Counted from the stretch's first letter, positions 1-9,814 are shown. The stretch: DNA of 64,000 bases from Ensifer oleiphilus (GCF_013371465.1 NZ_JABWDU010000001.1:1329372-1393371); one strand, 5' to 3'. Program-made: numbers and translations. The notes: a model not told the origin generated them from the sequence alone.

Positions 1-297
1 GATTTACCCCTTGATCCCTCCGATATAACATGACTGCAAATAGCCTCTTTTGCAGTGCGGCAATCTGTCCTTCGAGCTTCGATTTTACCGTAAAGTCTGC
101 CCATCCCTGCAAATCGGCGCTTTGTCGCGGCACGTCGTCCAATCCTGTGTCGCGAACCGGTTTAAATGCCCCTCGAAGGCTTGCGCGCAGGCGCGGGCTG
201 CGCTAACCACTCTGGCGTTGCAACATATTTTTCGGCCTGCGAGATTTGTTGTTTGGCGCTCTCCCATGCGCCCTCCCGCAGGCAGGGACGGATAACA
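1..297. other. Non-coding leader upstream of nuoA
   Basis: No convincing gene is seen in this stretch. It precedes the 16-kb nuo operon and so should hold its promoter, but no match to the rhizobial sigma70 consensus (CTTGAC, 17 bp, CTATAT) is good enough to call. The short ORFs on both strands here lack ribosome binding sites and family resemblance. Confidence 0.5.
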
Positions 298-663
298 ATG
301 ACTGAACTTCTCGGTTCCTATGTTCCGATCGCGATTTTCATTGGAATCGCACTTGTGATCGGTGTGGCACTTTTGATTGCCCCTTTCGCCGTGGCGTTCA
401 AGGCGCCTGATTCGGAAAAGCTGTCGGCCTACGAATGCGGTTTCAATGCGTTCGACGACGCGCGCATGAAGTTCGACATTCGTTTCTATCTTGTGTCGAT
501 CCTCTTCATCATCTTCGACCTGGAAGTCGCCTTCCTCTTCCCGTGGGCCGTTTCGTTCCACCAGCTGGGCTGGTTCGGGTTCTGGTCCATGATGGTCTTC
601 CTCGGTGTGCTGACGATCGGCTTTATTTATGAATGGAAGAAGGGAGCGCTGGAATGGAACTAG
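298..663 (+). CDS. nuoA: NADH-quinone oxidoreductase subunit A
   Basis: A small membrane subunit of respiratory complex I. The 121-aa protein has three membrane segments (about residues 9-33, 63-85 and 93-112) and the family motifs YECGF (45-49) and FDLEVAF (73-79), the loop next to the quinone channel. The ATG at 298 is chosen because the family starts at MTELLGSY; the frame stays open upstream, but that part has no NuoA similarity. It is the first gene of nuoA-N and overlaps nuoB by 10 bases, so the two are likely translationally coupled. Confidence 0.97.
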   Translation: MTELLGSYVPIAIFIGIALVIGVALLIAPFAVAFKAPDSEKLSAYECGFNAFDDARMKFDIRFYLVSILFIIFDLEVAFLFPWAVSFHQLGWFGFWSMMVFLGVLTIGFIYEWKKGALEWN

Positions 664-1232
664 CATCCGGCACCACGCTCGTTGCGCCCAAGCCGAAGGG
701 GATCATCGATCCCTCGACCGGCAAGCCGATCGGCAGCAATGATGCATTCTTCGGCGAGATCAACAATGAGCTCGCCGACAAGGGTTTTCTGGTCACCTCG
801 ACCGACGAGCTCATCACCTGGGCGCGCACCGGTTCGCTGATGTGGATGACGTTCGGCTTGGCTTGCTGCGCCGTCGAGATGATGCAGATGTCGATGCCGC
901 GTTACGACGCCGAGCGCTTCGGCTTTGCGCCGCGCGCGTCGCCGCGCCAGTCCGACGTGATGATCGTCGCGGGCACGCTGACCAACAAGATGGCGCCTGC
1001 GCTGCGCAAGGTCTATGACCAGATGCCGGAGCCGCGTTACGTGATCTCGATGGGCTCGTGCGCCAATGGCGGCGGCTACTATCACTATTCCTATTCCGTC
1101 GTGCGTGGCTGCGACCGTGTCGTGCCCGTTGATATCTATGTGCCAGGCTGTCCTCCCACGGCAGAAGCGCTGCTTTACGGCGTGCTTCTGCTGCAGAAGA
1201 AGATCCGCCGGACCGGCACGATCGAACGCTAA
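654..1232 (+). CDS. nuoB: NADH-quinone oxidoreductase subunit B
   Basis: The PSST-type subunit of complex I. It carries iron-sulfur cluster N2, the last electron donor to quinone. The 192-aa protein shows the four N2 ligands: the tandem pair Cys71-Cys72, Cys136 (in GSCANG) and Cys166 (in VPGCPPT). The ATG at 654 sits inside the end of nuoA; an ATG 21 bases upstream is in frame but adds seven unconserved residues. About 30 N-terminal residues precede the conserved fold, as is usual in alphaproteobacteria. The product sits in the peripheral arm, at the junction with NuoD. Confidence 0.97.
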   Translation: MELASGTTLVAPKPKGIIDPSTGKPIGSNDAFFGEINNELADKGFLVTSTDELITWARTGSLMWMTFGLACCAVEMMQMSMPRYDAERFGFAPRASPRQSDVMIVAGTLTNKMAPALRKVYDQMPEPRYVISMGSCANGGGYYHYSYSVVRGCDRVVPVDIYVPGCPPTAEALLYGVLLLQKKIRRTGTIER

Positions 1233-1250
1233 GGGTAGGGGGTTCTGAAC

Positions 1251-1856
1251 ATGAGTGAAGCCCTGAACGAGCTTGCCTCCTATCTGCGCGAGACGCGCAG
1301 TCAGCTGATTTCGGACGCTGCAATCAATTACGGCGAACTGACGCTGACCACGACGGCTGCAAATCTGATCGAGCTGTTGACGTTCCTGCGTGATGACGTG
1401 CAGTGCGCCTTCATCAACTTTGTCGATGTTTGCGGCGTAGACTGGCCGCAGCGGCCGGATCGTTTCGACGTCGTCTACCATCTGCTGTCGCCGCGCCAGA
1501 ATCTGCGTGTGCGTATCAAGGTTGCGACCGGTGAAGGTGAACCTGTGCCGTCGGCCACCAGCGTCTTTCCGGGCGCCGACTGGTTCGAGCGCGAAGCCTA
1601 CGACATGTACGGCATCCTGTTCACCGGCCATCCGGATCTGCGTCGCATTCTGACCGACTACGGTTTCGAAGGGCATCCGCTGCGCAAGGACTTCCCGGTT
1701 ACCGGGTTTGTCGAGGTTCGTTATGATGACGAAGCCAAGCGCGTCGTCTATGAGCCCGTCGAACTGAAGCAGGAATTCCGGAACTTCGACTTCCTCTCCC
1801 CGTGGGAAGGGACGGAATACGTCCTGCCCGGCGACGAGAAGGCGAAAGCACGGTGA
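1251..1856 (+). CDS. nuoC: NADH-quinone oxidoreductase subunit C
   Basis: The 30-kDa subunit of complex I, a peripheral-arm protein without cofactor that packs against NuoD. The 201-aa length is that of an unfused NuoC (in E. coli NuoC and NuoD are fused). The signature region is visible: the stretch around [13 protein letters not shown], then HPDLRRIL and GHPLRKDFP near residues 105-150. It starts 18 bases after nuoB; nuoD follows after 57 bases in which I see nothing else. Confidence 0.97.
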   Translation: MSEALNELASYLRETRSQLISDAAINYGELTLTTTAANLIELLTFLRDDVQCAFINFVDVCGVDWPQRPDRFDVVYHLLSPRQNLRVRIKVATGEGEPVPSATSVFPGADWFEREAYDMYGILFTGHPDLRRILTDYGFEGHPLRKDFPVTGFVEVRYDDEAKRVVYEPVELKQEFRNFDFLSPWEGTEYVLPGDEKAKAR

Positions 1857-1913
1857 GACTAAGGCGGCCCGCGGCGACCCCTTGAGGGTGCCGTCCGGCC
1901 TGGAGCAATCGGT

Positions 1914-3104
1914 ATGACCGAACATAACGTCCGCAATTTCAACATCAACTTTGGTCCGCAGCATCCGGCGGCGCACGGCGTTCTGCGTCTGGTGCTCGAG
2001 CTTGATGGCGAAATCGTCGAACGAGTCGACCCGCATATCGGCCTGCTGCATCGCGGCACCGAAAAGCTGATCGAAACCAAGACCTATCTGCAGGCCATTC
2101 CCTATTTCGATCGGCTCGACTACGTCGCGCCGATGAACCAGGAACACGCTTTCGCGCTTGCCGTTGAAAAGCTGACCGGCACTGAAGTTCCGATCCGCGG
2201 CCAGCTGATCCGCGTTCTCTATTCGGAAATCGGCCGTATCCTGTCGCATCTTCTGAACGTGACGACGCAGGCCATGGACGTCGGCGCGTTGACGCCGCCG
2301 CTCTGGGGCTTCGAAGAGCGTGAAAAGCTGATGGTCTTCTACGAGCGAGCCTGCGGCGCGCGCATGCACTCGGCCTATTTCCGCCCCGGCGGCGTTCATC
2401 AGGATCTGCCACATGAGCTGGTCGAAGACATCGGCAAGTGGATCGACCCGTTCCTGAAGACCGTCGACGATATCGACGAGCTGCTGACCGGCAACCGCAT
2501 CTTCAAGCAGCGCAACGTCGACATCGGCGTGGTCAAGCTGGACGACGCTTGGGCCTGGGGCTTCTCGGGTGTGATGGTTCGCGGGTCCGGCGCTGCCTGG
2601 GACCTGCGCCGTTCGCAGCCATACGAATGCTATTCGGATATGGAATTCGACATTCCCATCGGCAAGAACGGCGACTGCTTCGATCGTTACCTCATCCGCA
2701 TGATCGAAATGCGCGAGTCGGCCAAGATTATGCGCCAGTGCGTCAATCGCCTTCTCGGCGATGCCAAGGTCGGCCCGGTCTCGTCGATGGACGGCAAGAT
2801 CGTTCCGCCGAAGCGTGGCGAGATGAAGCGCTCGATGGAAGCGCTGATCCATCACTTCAAGCTCTACACCGAAGGCTACCACGTGCCGGCCGGAGAAGTT
2901 TACGCGGCCGTTGAAGCGCCCAAGGGCGAATTCGGCGTCTACCTCGTCTCCGATGGCAGCAACAAGCCCTATCGCTGCAAAATCCGTGCCCCGGGCTACG
3001 CGCATCTGCAGGCGATGGACTTCCTCTGTCGCGGACACCAGCTTGCCGACGTTTCGGCCGTGCTGGGCTCCCTCGATATCGTGTTCGGTGAGGTGGATCG
3101 CTGA
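1914..3104 (+). CDS. nuoD: NADH-quinone oxidoreductase subunit D
   Basis: The 49-kDa subunit of complex I, a homologue of the large subunit of NiFe hydrogenases that forms the quinone-binding pocket with NuoB. The 396-aa protein begins with the family's [15 protein letters not shown] stretch (residues about 7-21), whose His residues line the quinone site, followed by [11 protein letters not shown]. The C-terminal half shows [24 protein letters not shown] and the final FGEVDR typical of the family. The stop codon overlaps the ATG of the next small gene by one base (TGATG). Confidence 0.97.
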   Translation: MTEHNVRNFNINFGPQHPAAHGVLRLVLELDGEIVERVDPHIGLLHRGTEKLIETKTYLQAIPYFDRLDYVAPMNQEHAFALAVEKLTGTEVPIRGQLIRVLYSEIGRILSHLLNVTTQAMDVGALTPPLWGFEEREKLMVFYERACGARMHSAYFRPGGVHQDLPHELVEDIGKWIDPFLKTVDDIDELLTGNRIFKQRNVDIGVVKLDDAWAWGFSGVMVRGSGAAWDLRRSQPYECYSDMEFDIPIGKNGDCFDRYLIRMIEMRESAKIMRQCVNRLLGDAKVGPVSSMDGKIVPPKRGEMKRSMEALIHHFKLYTEGYHVPAGEVYAAVEAPKGEFGVYLVSDGSNKPYRCKIRAPGYAHLQAMDFLCRGHQLADVSAVLGSLDIVFGEVDR

Positions 3105-3358
3105 TGCGTTTCGCGCCCCTGGCAACGGCTGGACTTCTTTTGCTCGCACCGGCGGCATCCGCGCAGGATTCCGCCAACAGCGAGGCGTCTGCCGGAATGC
3201 GTGGGGGCTCGATGGCCGAGCTCGTGGCCAACGGCTACGAGATCAAGGCAGCCGTGGCCAATGGCACGCGCTACATCGTATTTTTACAAAAAGACCAGTC
3301 GGCCTATGCCTGCGAGTTCGTTTCGGTGACGAAGTCGCGGTGTGGATCGATTAACTGA
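3104..3358 (+). CDS. Small exported hypothetical protein within the nuo operon
   Basis: An 84-aa protein with an apparent Sec signal peptide: Arg near the start, a hydrophobic core of TAGLLLLAPAASA, and a likely cleavage after Ala-Ser-Ala near residue 20. The mature part is about 64 residues and has two cysteines close to the C-terminus (YACEF and SRCGSIN) that could form a disulfide in the periplasm. The ATG overlaps the nuoD stop by one base, and nuoE follows 16 bases later, so it must be made with complex I. I know no function. A role in assembly or on the outer face is only a guess from position. Confidence 0.8.
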   Translation: MRFAPLATAGLLLLAPAASAQDSANSEASAGMRGGSMAELVANGYEIKAAVANGTRYIVFLQKDQSAYACEFVSVTKSRCGSIN

Positions 3359-3374
3359 TAAGGTGTCGTGAAGA

Positions 3375-4502
3375 ATGTCTGTTCGTCGACTAGCCGAAGA
3401 CAATGTCCAGCCGGCCGCATTCGCGTTCAATCGCGAGAATGCCGCCTGGGCACAAAAGACAATCCAGAAGTATCCGAAAGGCCGCGAGCAGTCCGCGGTC
3501 ATTCCGCTGTTGATGCGGGCGCAGGAGCAGGACGGCTGGGTAACGAAGGCCGCGATCGAATCGATCGCCGACATGCTCGGCATGGCCTATATCCGCGTGC
3601 TCGAAGTCGCGACCTTCTATACCCAGTTCCAGCTGAAGCCGGTCGGCACGCGCGCTCACGTTCAGGTCTGCGGCACGACGCCGTGCATGCTGCGTGGCGC
3701 TGAAGACCTCATCCGCGTCTGCAAGAGCAAGATCGCGCACGACCCCTTCACTCTCAACGAGAGCGGCACGCTGTCCTGGGAAGAAGTGGAATGTCAGGGC
3801 GCCTGCGTGAATGCGCCGATGGTCATGATCTTCAAGGACACCTATGAAGACCTGACGCCCGAGCAACTCGAGCAGATTATCGACCGCTTCGAAGCAGGCA
3901 AGGGCGCTGAAGTCGCCACCGGTCCGCAGATCGACCGCGTGTTCTCCGCGCCGGAAGGTGGCCCGACGACGCTGACGACGCCGGACGCACCGGTGAAGAG
4001 GGCTCCCGCGAGTGACAAGAAGGCCAGTGACGCGCCTGCTGTCAGTGTTCCGCCGGCGAATGCCGCGCGCGTCAAGACCGATGCCAGCGAAACCAACGCC
4101 GCCGTGAAGACGCCGGCGACGGCAAAGGCGGCAGCGGCCGAAAACGCCAAGGTCGAAGGCGACACCATCGACAAGTCGAAGCCCACCAAGGCGGCTGAGG
4201 TTTCCGGCAAGCCATCGCTCGAAGACAAGAACCGCCCGGCAGGCATCGCCAGGCCGGTTTCTGTCGACGATCTCAAGCTGATCTCCGGCGTTGGCCCGAA
4301 GATCGAGGGCACGCTGCACGAACTCGGCATTTACACTTTCGCGCAAGTCGCGTCGTGGAAGAAGGCCGAACGCGAGTGGGTCGACGGCTATCTGAATTTC
4401 AAGGGCCGGATCGAACGTGACGATTGGGTCAAGCAGGCCAAGGCGCTCGCCAAGGGTGGCGAAGCCGAATACATCAAAGTTTTCGGCAAGAAGCCGCGGT
4501 AA
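3375..4502 (+). CDS. nuoE: NADH-quinone oxidoreductase subunit E with C-terminal helix-hairpin-helix extension
   Basis: The 24-kDa subunit of complex I, which binds the 2Fe-2S cluster N1a through Cys99, Cys104, Cys140 and Cys144 (motifs CGTTPC and CQGAC). The NuoE fold ends near residue 190. A typical NuoE is about 160-220 aa, whereas this one has 375: residues 190-295 are an Ala/Lys/Pro-rich linker, and about 297-360 form a helix-hairpin-helix-like domain (LISGVGPKIE, then LGIYTFAQVASW, then DDWVKQAKAL). Nearly the same domain ends the ORF after nuoF. Extended NuoE proteins are common in rhizobia; what the tail binds is unknown to me. Confidence 0.96.
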   Translation: MSVRRLAEDNVQPAAFAFNRENAAWAQKTIQKYPKGREQSAVIPLLMRAQEQDGWVTKAAIESIADMLGMAYIRVLEVATFYTQFQLKPVGTRAHVQVCGTTPCMLRGAEDLIRVCKSKIAHDPFTLNESGTLSWEEVECQGACVNAPMVMIFKDTYEDLTPEQLEQIIDRFEAGKGAEVATGPQIDRVFSAPEGGPTTLTTPDAPVKRAPASDKKASDAPAVSVPPANAARVKTDASETNAAVKTPATAKAAAAENAKVEGDTIDKSKPTKAAEVSGKPSLEDKNRPAGIARPVSVDDLKLISGVGPKIEGTLHELGIYTFAQVASWKKAEREWVDGYLNFKGRIERDDWVKQAKALAKGGEAEYIKVFGKKPR

Positions 4503-4513
4503 AGAGGTGAACC

Positions 4514-5818
4514 ATGCTCAGAGATGAAGATCGCATCTTTACCAATATCTATGGCCTCAAGGACAAGTCTCTCAAGGGCGCGATGAGTCGCGGCCATTGG
4601 GACGGCACCAAGCAGATCCTTGAAAAGGGTCGTGACTGGATCGTCAACGAGATGAAGGCCTCGGGCCTTCGTGGACGTGGCGGCGCAGGCTTCCCGACCG
4701 GTCTCAAGTGGTCCTTCATGCCGAAGGAAAGCGACGGACGTCCGCACTACCTGGTCGTCAACGCCGACGAATCCGAGCCGGGCACCTGCAAGGACCGTGA
4801 CATCATGCGTCACGATCCGCACACCCTGATCGAAGGCTGCGTCATCGCCAGCTTCGCCATGGGTGCGCACGCCGCCTACATCTACGTGCGCGGCGAATAT
4901 ATCCGCGAGCGCGAGGCGCTGCAGGCCGCGATCGACGAGTGCTATGATGCCGGCCTGCTCGGCAAGAACAACAAGCTCGGCTGGGACATGGACATTTACG
5001 TCCATCATGGTGCGGGTGCCTACATCTGCGGTGAAGAAACAGCACTTCTCGAAAGCCTTGAGGGCAAGAAGGGCCAGCCGCGCCTGAAGCCGCCGTTCCC
5101 GGCGAACATGGGCCTTTATGGCTGCCCGACGACCGTCAACAACGTCGAGTCGATCGCCGTTGCGCCGACGATCCTGCGCCGCGGCGCCGGCTGGTTCTCG
5201 GCGATCGGTCGCCCGAACAACGTTGGCACCAAGCTGTTCATGCTGTCTGGCCACGTCAACAAGCCGTGCACGGTCGAAGAGGCGATGGGCATCACCTTCC
5301 GTGAGCTCGTCGACAAGCATGCCGGCGGTATTCGCGGCGGCTGGGACAACCTGCTCGCCGTCATCCCCGGCGGCGCATCGTGCCCGGTGGTCAAGGCGGA
5401 AGACATCATTGATTGCCCGATGGATTTCGACGGGCTTCGCGAAGTCAAGTCGTCCTTCGGTACGGCTGCGGCCATCGTCATGGATCGCTCCACCGACATC
5501 ATCAAGGCAATTGCCCGTATCTCGGCTTTCTTCAAGCACGAGAGCTGCGGCCAGTGCACGCCGTGCCGCGAAGGCACCGGCTGGATGTGGCGCGTGATGG
5601 AACGCATGGTCCAGGGTCGCGCCCAGAAGCGCGAGATCGACATGTTGTTCGACGTGACCAAGCAGATCGAAGGTCACACGATCTGTGCCCTGGGTGATGC
5701 GGCCGCCTGGCCGATCCAGGGCCTGATCCGCAATTTCCGTCCGGAGATCGAAAAGCGCATCGACGAATACACTCGCAACGCCACGTCGCATGGCGCGGTG
5801 CTGGAAGCGGCGGAGTAA
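4514..5818 (+). CDS. nuoF: NADH-quinone oxidoreductase subunit F
   Basis: The 51-kDa NADH-oxidising subunit of complex I, which binds NADH, FMN and the 4Fe-4S cluster N3. In the 434-aa protein the Gly-rich [13 protein letters not shown] (54-66) marks the FMN/NADH site, and the N3 ligands are Cys345, Cys348, Cys351 (ESCGQCTPC) and Cys391 (ICALGD). The gene lies 11 bases after nuoE, and the next ORF starts six bases after its stop. Length and motifs are typical. Confidence 0.97.
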   Translation: MLRDEDRIFTNIYGLKDKSLKGAMSRGHWDGTKQILEKGRDWIVNEMKASGLRGRGGAGFPTGLKWSFMPKESDGRPHYLVVNADESEPGTCKDRDIMRHDPHTLIEGCVIASFAMGAHAAYIYVRGEYIREREALQAAIDECYDAGLLGKNNKLGWDMDIYVHHGAGAYICGEETALLESLEGKKGQPRLKPPFPANMGLYGCPTTVNNVESIAVAPTILRRGAGWFSAIGRPNNVGTKLFMLSGHVNKPCTVEEAMGITFRELVDKHAGGIRGGWDNLLAVIPGGASCPVVKAEDIIDCPMDFDGLREVKSSFGTAAAIVMDRSTDIIKAIARISAFFKHESCGQCTPCREGTGWMWRVMERMVQGRAQKREIDMLFDVTKQIEGHTICALGDAAAWPIQGLIRNFRPEIEKRIDEYTRNATSHGAVLEAAE

Positions 5819-5824
5819 CGGGCC

Positions 5825-6499
5825 ATGGCCGGCGCGCGCAAGGATGGACAGGTGAGGGGAGAAGCCGACAGCGGCATTTCTTCGGCTCGTCCGCTTGGCG
5901 GCGATCCGGCCGATCCGTTCGGCATGGCCGAATGGATGAAGGGCATGCCGCAGGTTCCGTTGCACCCGCTGATGGCACATCCGGCAGGGGCCATTGCTGC
6001 TGCAACCGCACTCGGCTTCGGTCTGTCGAGCCACATCGCAGGCGTCATGCTCGGCGCGATGCAGGGTGCTGTCGAGGTGTTGCAGAAGGGGTCGGCTGTG
6101 GCGGTCCAGCCGCATACGGGCGCTCCGGCTGATGCCATTTTGAGCAAAGTCGCTCCGGTTCGTGCAGAAGCAGAGCCGCAAGTGGCCGTGAAGCCAGTTG
6201 CGGCGAAGAAGAGCCCGGTATCCAAGCCTCAGGTTGAGAAGACATCGGCCGAGCCTGCAAAGGCGAAGGCCGCTTCCAAGCCCAAGACCCGTGCCAACGA
6301 CGACCTCAAGCGGATCTCCGGCGTCGGGCCGAAGCTCGAGCAGGTCTTGAACGGCAAGGGTATTCGCCGGTTCGCCGATATTGCAGCGTGGAGCGAAGCC
6401 GATGTTGCCCGCTTCGACGACGAACTGGGCTTCGGCGGACGCATTCTGCGCGACGACTGGGTAAAGCAGGCAAAGGCGCTGAAAGGCGCGAAAGAATAA
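5825..6499 (+). CDS. Helix-hairpin-helix protein encoded between nuoF and nuoG
   Basis: A 224-aa protein of unknown role. After a polar start, residues about 46-85 form an Ala/Gly-rich, moderately hydrophobic stretch that could be one or two amphipathic or membrane helices. A Lys/Ala/Pro linker follows (about 105-157), then a helix-hairpin-helix-like domain (158-222: RISGVGPKLE, GIRRFADIAAW, DDWVKQAKAL). That domain is plainly paralogous to the end of NuoE in the same operon, and similar tails occur on some alphaproteobacterial L21 proteins. Databases often give such ORFs vague names such as NADH-ubiquinone dehydrogenase or 5' DNA nuclease, which the sequence does not justify. Co-transcription with nuo is very likely. 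Confidence 0.85.
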   Translation: MAGARKDGQVRGEADSGISSARPLGGDPADPFGMAEWMKGMPQVPLHPLMAHPAGAIAAATALGFGLSSHIAGVMLGAMQGAVEVLQKGSAVAVQPHTGAPADAILSKVAPVRAEAEPQVAVKPVAAKKSPVSKPQVEKTSAEPAKAKAASKPKTRANDDLKRISGVGPKLEQVLNGKGIRRFADIAAWSEADVARFDDELGFGGRILRDDWVKQAKALKGAKE

Positions 6500-6504
6500 G
6501 AGGC

Positions 6505-6524
6505 GGTGACCTCAAGAGGTCACC
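6505..6524. repeat. Hairpin between the HhH ORF and nuoG
   Basis: A perfect inverted repeat, GGTGACC and GGTCACC, with a 6-base loop, starts six bases after the stop of the 224-aa gene. No T-run follows, so it is not an ordinary terminator. It may mark mRNA processing or stabilise the upstream message. Confidence 0.4.
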
Positions 6525-6603
6525 ACCGGCAAGCAGCGTGGCTGTGTTGGAATTGTCCGTCGCCTGGAAGGTGGACGGATGGAAGACAGGATTGAGTACG
6601 AAG

Positions 6604-8685
6604 ATGGCAAAGCTGAAAGTCGACGGAAAAGAGATCGAGGTCCCGGATCATTTCACGCTGCTTCAGGCGTGCGAAGAGGCCGGCGCCGAGGTTCCGCGCT
6701 TCTGTTTCCATGAGCGGCTGTCGGTCGCCGGTAACTGCCGCATGTGTCTGATCGAGGTGAAGGGAGGGCCGCCTAAGCCTGCCGCCTCCTGCGCCATGGG
6801 CGTGCGCGACCTTCGCCCCGGCCCGAACGGCGAGACGCCGGAAGTCTTCACGACCACGCCGATGGTCAAGAAGGCGCGCGAAGGCGTCATGGAATTCCTG
6901 CTGATCAACCATCCGCTCGACTGCCCGATCTGCGACCAGGGCGGCGAATGCGACCTGCAGGACCAGGCGATGGCCTTTGGTATCGACAGTTCGCGCTACC
7001 AGGAAAACAAGCGCGCGGTCGAAGACAAGTATATCGGCCCGCTGGTCAAGACGGTGATGAACCGCTGCATCCATTGCACGCGCTGCGTCCGCTTCACCAC
7101 GGAAGTCGCCGGCATTGCCGAGCTTGGCCTCATCGGCCGCGGCGAAGATGCCGAGATCACCACCTATCTCGAACAGGCGATGACCTCCGAGCTGCAGGGC
7201 AACGTCGTTGACCTCTGCCCGGTCGGCGCGCTGACCTCCAAGCCCTTCGCCTTCACGGCGCGTCCGTGGGAACTGAACAAGACCGAATCCATCGACGTGA
7301 TGGACGCGCTCGGTTCTGCCATCCGCGTCGATACCCGTGGTCGCGAAGTGATGCGCATCATGCCGCGCGTCAACGAGGACATCAACGAAGAGTGGATCTC
7401 CGACAAGAGCCGCTTCATCTGGGACGGCCTGAAGACCCAGCGTCTCGACCGTCCTTACGTCAAGAAGGATGGCCGCCTGCAGGCAGCCAGCTGGAGTGAG
7501 GCGTTCGAAGCGATCAAGGCCGCCGTTGCCGCGAGCTCCGGCGACAAGATCGGCGCCATTGCCGGCGACCTTGCTTCCGTCGAAGAAATGTATGCGCTGA
7601 AAGAGCTGCTCACCTCGCTCGGTTCCGAAAACGTCGACTGCCGCCAGGATGGCGCCGCACTCGATCCGTCGCTCGGCCGCGCCAGCTACATCTTCAATCC
7701 GACGATCCAGGGCATCGAAAGCGCCGACGCGCTGTTGGTCATCGGGTCGAACCCGCGCTTCGAAGCATCCGTTCTCAACGCTCGCATCCGCAAGCGCTAC
7801 CGGATGGGCAACTTCCCGATCGCCGTCATCGGCGAGCCGGGCGAACTGCGCTACGAATACGAATACCTCGGCGCAGGCACCGACACGTTGGCCGAACTCC
7901 TGTCCGGCAAGGGCAAGTTCGCAGCGACCCTGAAGGCGGCGCAGCGCCCGATGATCATCATCGGCCAGGGCGCAGTGGCAGGGGAGGGCGGTCAAGCCGT
8001 TCTCGCTGCAGCCGCCAAGCTCGCAGCCGCAGTTGGCGCAGTCACCGCGGACTGGAACGGCTTTGCCGTTCTGCACACCGCAGCGTCGCGCGTTGGTGGT
8101 CTCGACCTCGGTTTCGTACCCGGCAAGAATGGCAGGACGGCGGCCGAAATGGTGTCCGCCTCCGACGTTCTCTTCCTGCTCGGCGCAGATGAAATCGATC
8201 TGGCGAACCGCAAGGCCGGCTTCACCGTTTATATCGGTTCGCATGGCGACAACGGCGCCCATGCTGCCGACGTTATCCTGCCGGCTGCCACCTACACCGA
8301 AAAGTCCGGCACCTGGGTCAACACCGAGGGCCGTGTCCAGATCGGCAACCGTGCCGGCTTCGCCCCGGGCGACGCGCGTGAAGACTGGGCGATCATCCGT
8401 GCGCTTTCCGACGTTCTCGGCAAGAAGCTGCCCTTTGATTCGCTTGGCGAATTGCGCTCGAAGCTCTATGCCGCACACCCGCATTTCGCCGATGTCGACG
8501 CGATTGCCGTCGGCAGTGGCGACGAAATTGCCGCACTTGCTCAAAAAGCCGGTGAGATGGGCAAATCCGTGTTTGCGTCTCCGGTCAAAGACTTCTATTT
8601 GACGAACCCGATAGCGCGCGCATCCGCCGTCATGGCCGAATGCTCGGCATTGGCACGCAACAACTTCAAAGCTGCGGCGGAATGA
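6604..8685 (+). CDS. nuoG: NADH-quinone oxidoreductase subunit G
   Basis: The 75-kDa subunit of complex I, the electron wire of the peripheral arm. The 693-aa protein has a 2Fe-2S ferredoxin domain (N1b: Cys34, Cys45, Cys48, Cys63), a His/Cys-ligated 4Fe-4S site (N5: His103, Cys107, Cys110, Cys116) and N4 (Cys155, Cys158, Cys161, Cys205), then a molybdopterin-oxidoreductase-like domain that no longer holds molybdenum. The ATG at 604 bases past 6 kb (MAKLKVDG) is the family start. The frame is open 72 codons further up, but that part overlaps the previous gene and is unrelated. nuoH follows after 20 bases. Confidence 0.97.
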   Translation: MAKLKVDGKEIEVPDHFTLLQACEEAGAEVPRFCFHERLSVAGNCRMCLIEVKGGPPKPAASCAMGVRDLRPGPNGETPEVFTTTPMVKKAREGVMEFLLINHPLDCPICDQGGECDLQDQAMAFGIDSSRYQENKRAVEDKYIGPLVKTVMNRCIHCTRCVRFTTEVAGIAELGLIGRGEDAEITTYLEQAMTSELQGNVVDLCPVGALTSKPFAFTARPWELNKTESIDVMDALGSAIRVDTRGREVMRIMPRVNEDINEEWISDKSRFIWDGLKTQRLDRPYVKKDGRLQAASWSEAFEAIKAAVAASSGDKIGAIAGDLASVEEMYALKELLTSLGSENVDCRQDGAALDPSLGRASYIFNPTIQGIESADALLVIGSNPRFEASVLNARIRKRYRMGNFPIAVIGEPGELRYEYEYLGAGTDTLAELLSGKGKFAATLKAAQRPMIIIGQGAVAGEGGQAVLAAAAKLAAAVGAVTADWNGFAVLHTAASRVGGLDLGFVPGKNGRTAAEMVSASDVLFLLGADEIDLANRKAGFTVYIGSHGDNGAHAADVILPAATYTEKSGTWVNTEGRVQIGNRAGFAPGDAREDWAIIRALSDVLGKKLPFDSLGELRSKLYAAHPHFADVDAIAVGSGDEIAALAQKAGEMGKSVFASPVKDFYLTNPIARASAVMAECSALARNNFKAAAE

Positions 8686-8705
8686 GCGCGAGGGAATAGA
8701 GTATC

Positions 8706-9749
8706 ATGGACGCTTTCATTTCGACCTATGTCTGGCCTGCGATCATCATGGTCGCCCAGTCGCTGCTGCTGCTGGTCGCGCTGCTGCTTTTCATCGCCTA
8801 CATTCTGCTCGCTGATCGCAAGATCTGGGCGGCAGTACAGCTTCGTCGTGGACCGAATGTGGTGGGCCCCTGGGGTCTTTTCCAGTCCTTCGCCGATCTT
8901 TTGAAGTTCGTCTTCAAGGAACCGGTCATTCCGGCTGGCGCCAACAAGGCGATCTTCCTGCTGGCACCACTCGTCTCCGTGACGCTGGCGCTGGCCGCCT
9001 GGGCGGTTATCCCGCTCAATGCCGGCTGGGTGATTGCGAACATCAACGTCGGCATCCTCTTCGTGTTCGCCATATCTTCTCTTGAGGTTTATGGCATCAT
9101 CATGGGCGGCTGGGCGTCGAATTCGAAATATCCCTTCCTCGGTGCACTTCGCTCCGCGGCACAGATGGTTTCCTACGAAGTCTCGATCGGCTTCGTCATC
9201 GTCACCGTTCTGCTGTGCGTCGGTTCGCTGAATCTGACGGATATCGTCAATGCACAGAGCAACGGTATCGGCACGAACCTGGGTCTGCCCGCATCGTTCC
9301 TCGACTGGCACTGGCTGGCGCTGTTCCCGATGTTCGTCGTGTTCTTCATTTCGGCGCTCGCTGAAACGAACCGTCCGCCCTTCGATCTGCCGGAAGCGGA
9401 ATCCGAACTCGTCGCCGGCTTCATGGTCGAGTACGGCTCCACGCCCTACATGATGTTCATGCTCGGCGAATATGCCGCCATCTGCCTGATGTGCGCGCTG
9501 ACGACCATTCTCTTCCTTGGCGGCTGGTTGCCCCCGGTTGACGTCTGGTTCCTGAATTGGGTCCCCGGGATCATCTGGTTCGTTCTCAAGGCATCCTTCG
9601 TGTTCTTCATGTTCGCGATGGTGAAGGCTTTCGTTCCGCGTTACCGCTACGACCAGCTGATGCGTCTCGGCTGGAAGGTCTTCCTGCCGATCTCGCTCGC
9701 AATGGTCGTGATCACTGCATTCGTTCTCAAGCTGACGGGAGCCGCATGA
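8706..9749 (+). CDS. nuoH: NADH-quinone oxidoreductase subunit H
   Basis: A membrane subunit of complex I that forms much of the quinone entry tunnel and links the peripheral arm to the proton pumps. The 347-aa protein has about eight hydrophobic segments. Family motifs are visible: [14 protein letters not shown] near residue 40, the loop rich in acidic residues with [20 protein letters not shown] (about 218-237) that faces the quinone site, and VRPRYR-like [11 protein letters not shown] near the C-terminus. Its stop overlaps a possible 22-codon ORF that reaches to nuoI. Confidence 0.97.
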   Translation: MDAFISTYVWPAIIMVAQSLLLLVALLLFIAYILLADRKIWAAVQLRRGPNVVGPWGLFQSFADLLKFVFKEPVIPAGANKAIFLLAPLVSVTLALAAWAVIPLNAGWVIANINVGILFVFAISSLEVYGIIMGGWASNSKYPFLGALRSAAQMVSYEVSIGFVIVTVLLCVGSLNLTDIVNAQSNGIGTNLGLPASFLDWHWLALFPMFVVFFISALAETNRPPFDLPEAESELVAGFMVEYGSTPYMMFMLGEYAAICLMCALTTILFLGGWLPPVDVWFLNWVPGIIWFVLKASFVFFMFAMVKAFVPRYRYDQLMRLGWKVFLPISLAMVVITAFVLKLTGAA

Positions 9750-9814
9750 TGCTGGCTTTCGCTTGGTTGCATACCGCTGGCCGCTCTGAGGCCAGCAAGT
9801 CTGGAGGTAAATGA
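9746..9814 (+). CDS. Possible 22-codon micro-ORF bridging nuoH and nuoI
   Basis: An ATG overlaps the nuoH stop (ATGA), and the frame runs 22 codons to a TGA lying inside ATGATG at the nuoI start. The predicted peptide starts [13 protein letters not shown] and ends SGGK. It contains a 7-bp perfect hairpin (9776-9796). There is no separate ribosome binding site, so it would depend on coupling to nuoH. It could be a translational bridge rather than a functional peptide, or mere chance. Confidence 0.25.
   Translation: MMLAFAWLHTAGRSEASKSGGK

Noticed and set aside
660-3158. An 832-codon open frame on the minus strand opposite nuoB, nuoC and nuoD
   Set aside because: It mirrors known nuo genes, has Arg/Asp/Gln-rich sequence typical of the antisense of GC-rich genes, and resembles no family. 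The same holds for long minus-strand frames at 4388-6181 and 6520-8544.
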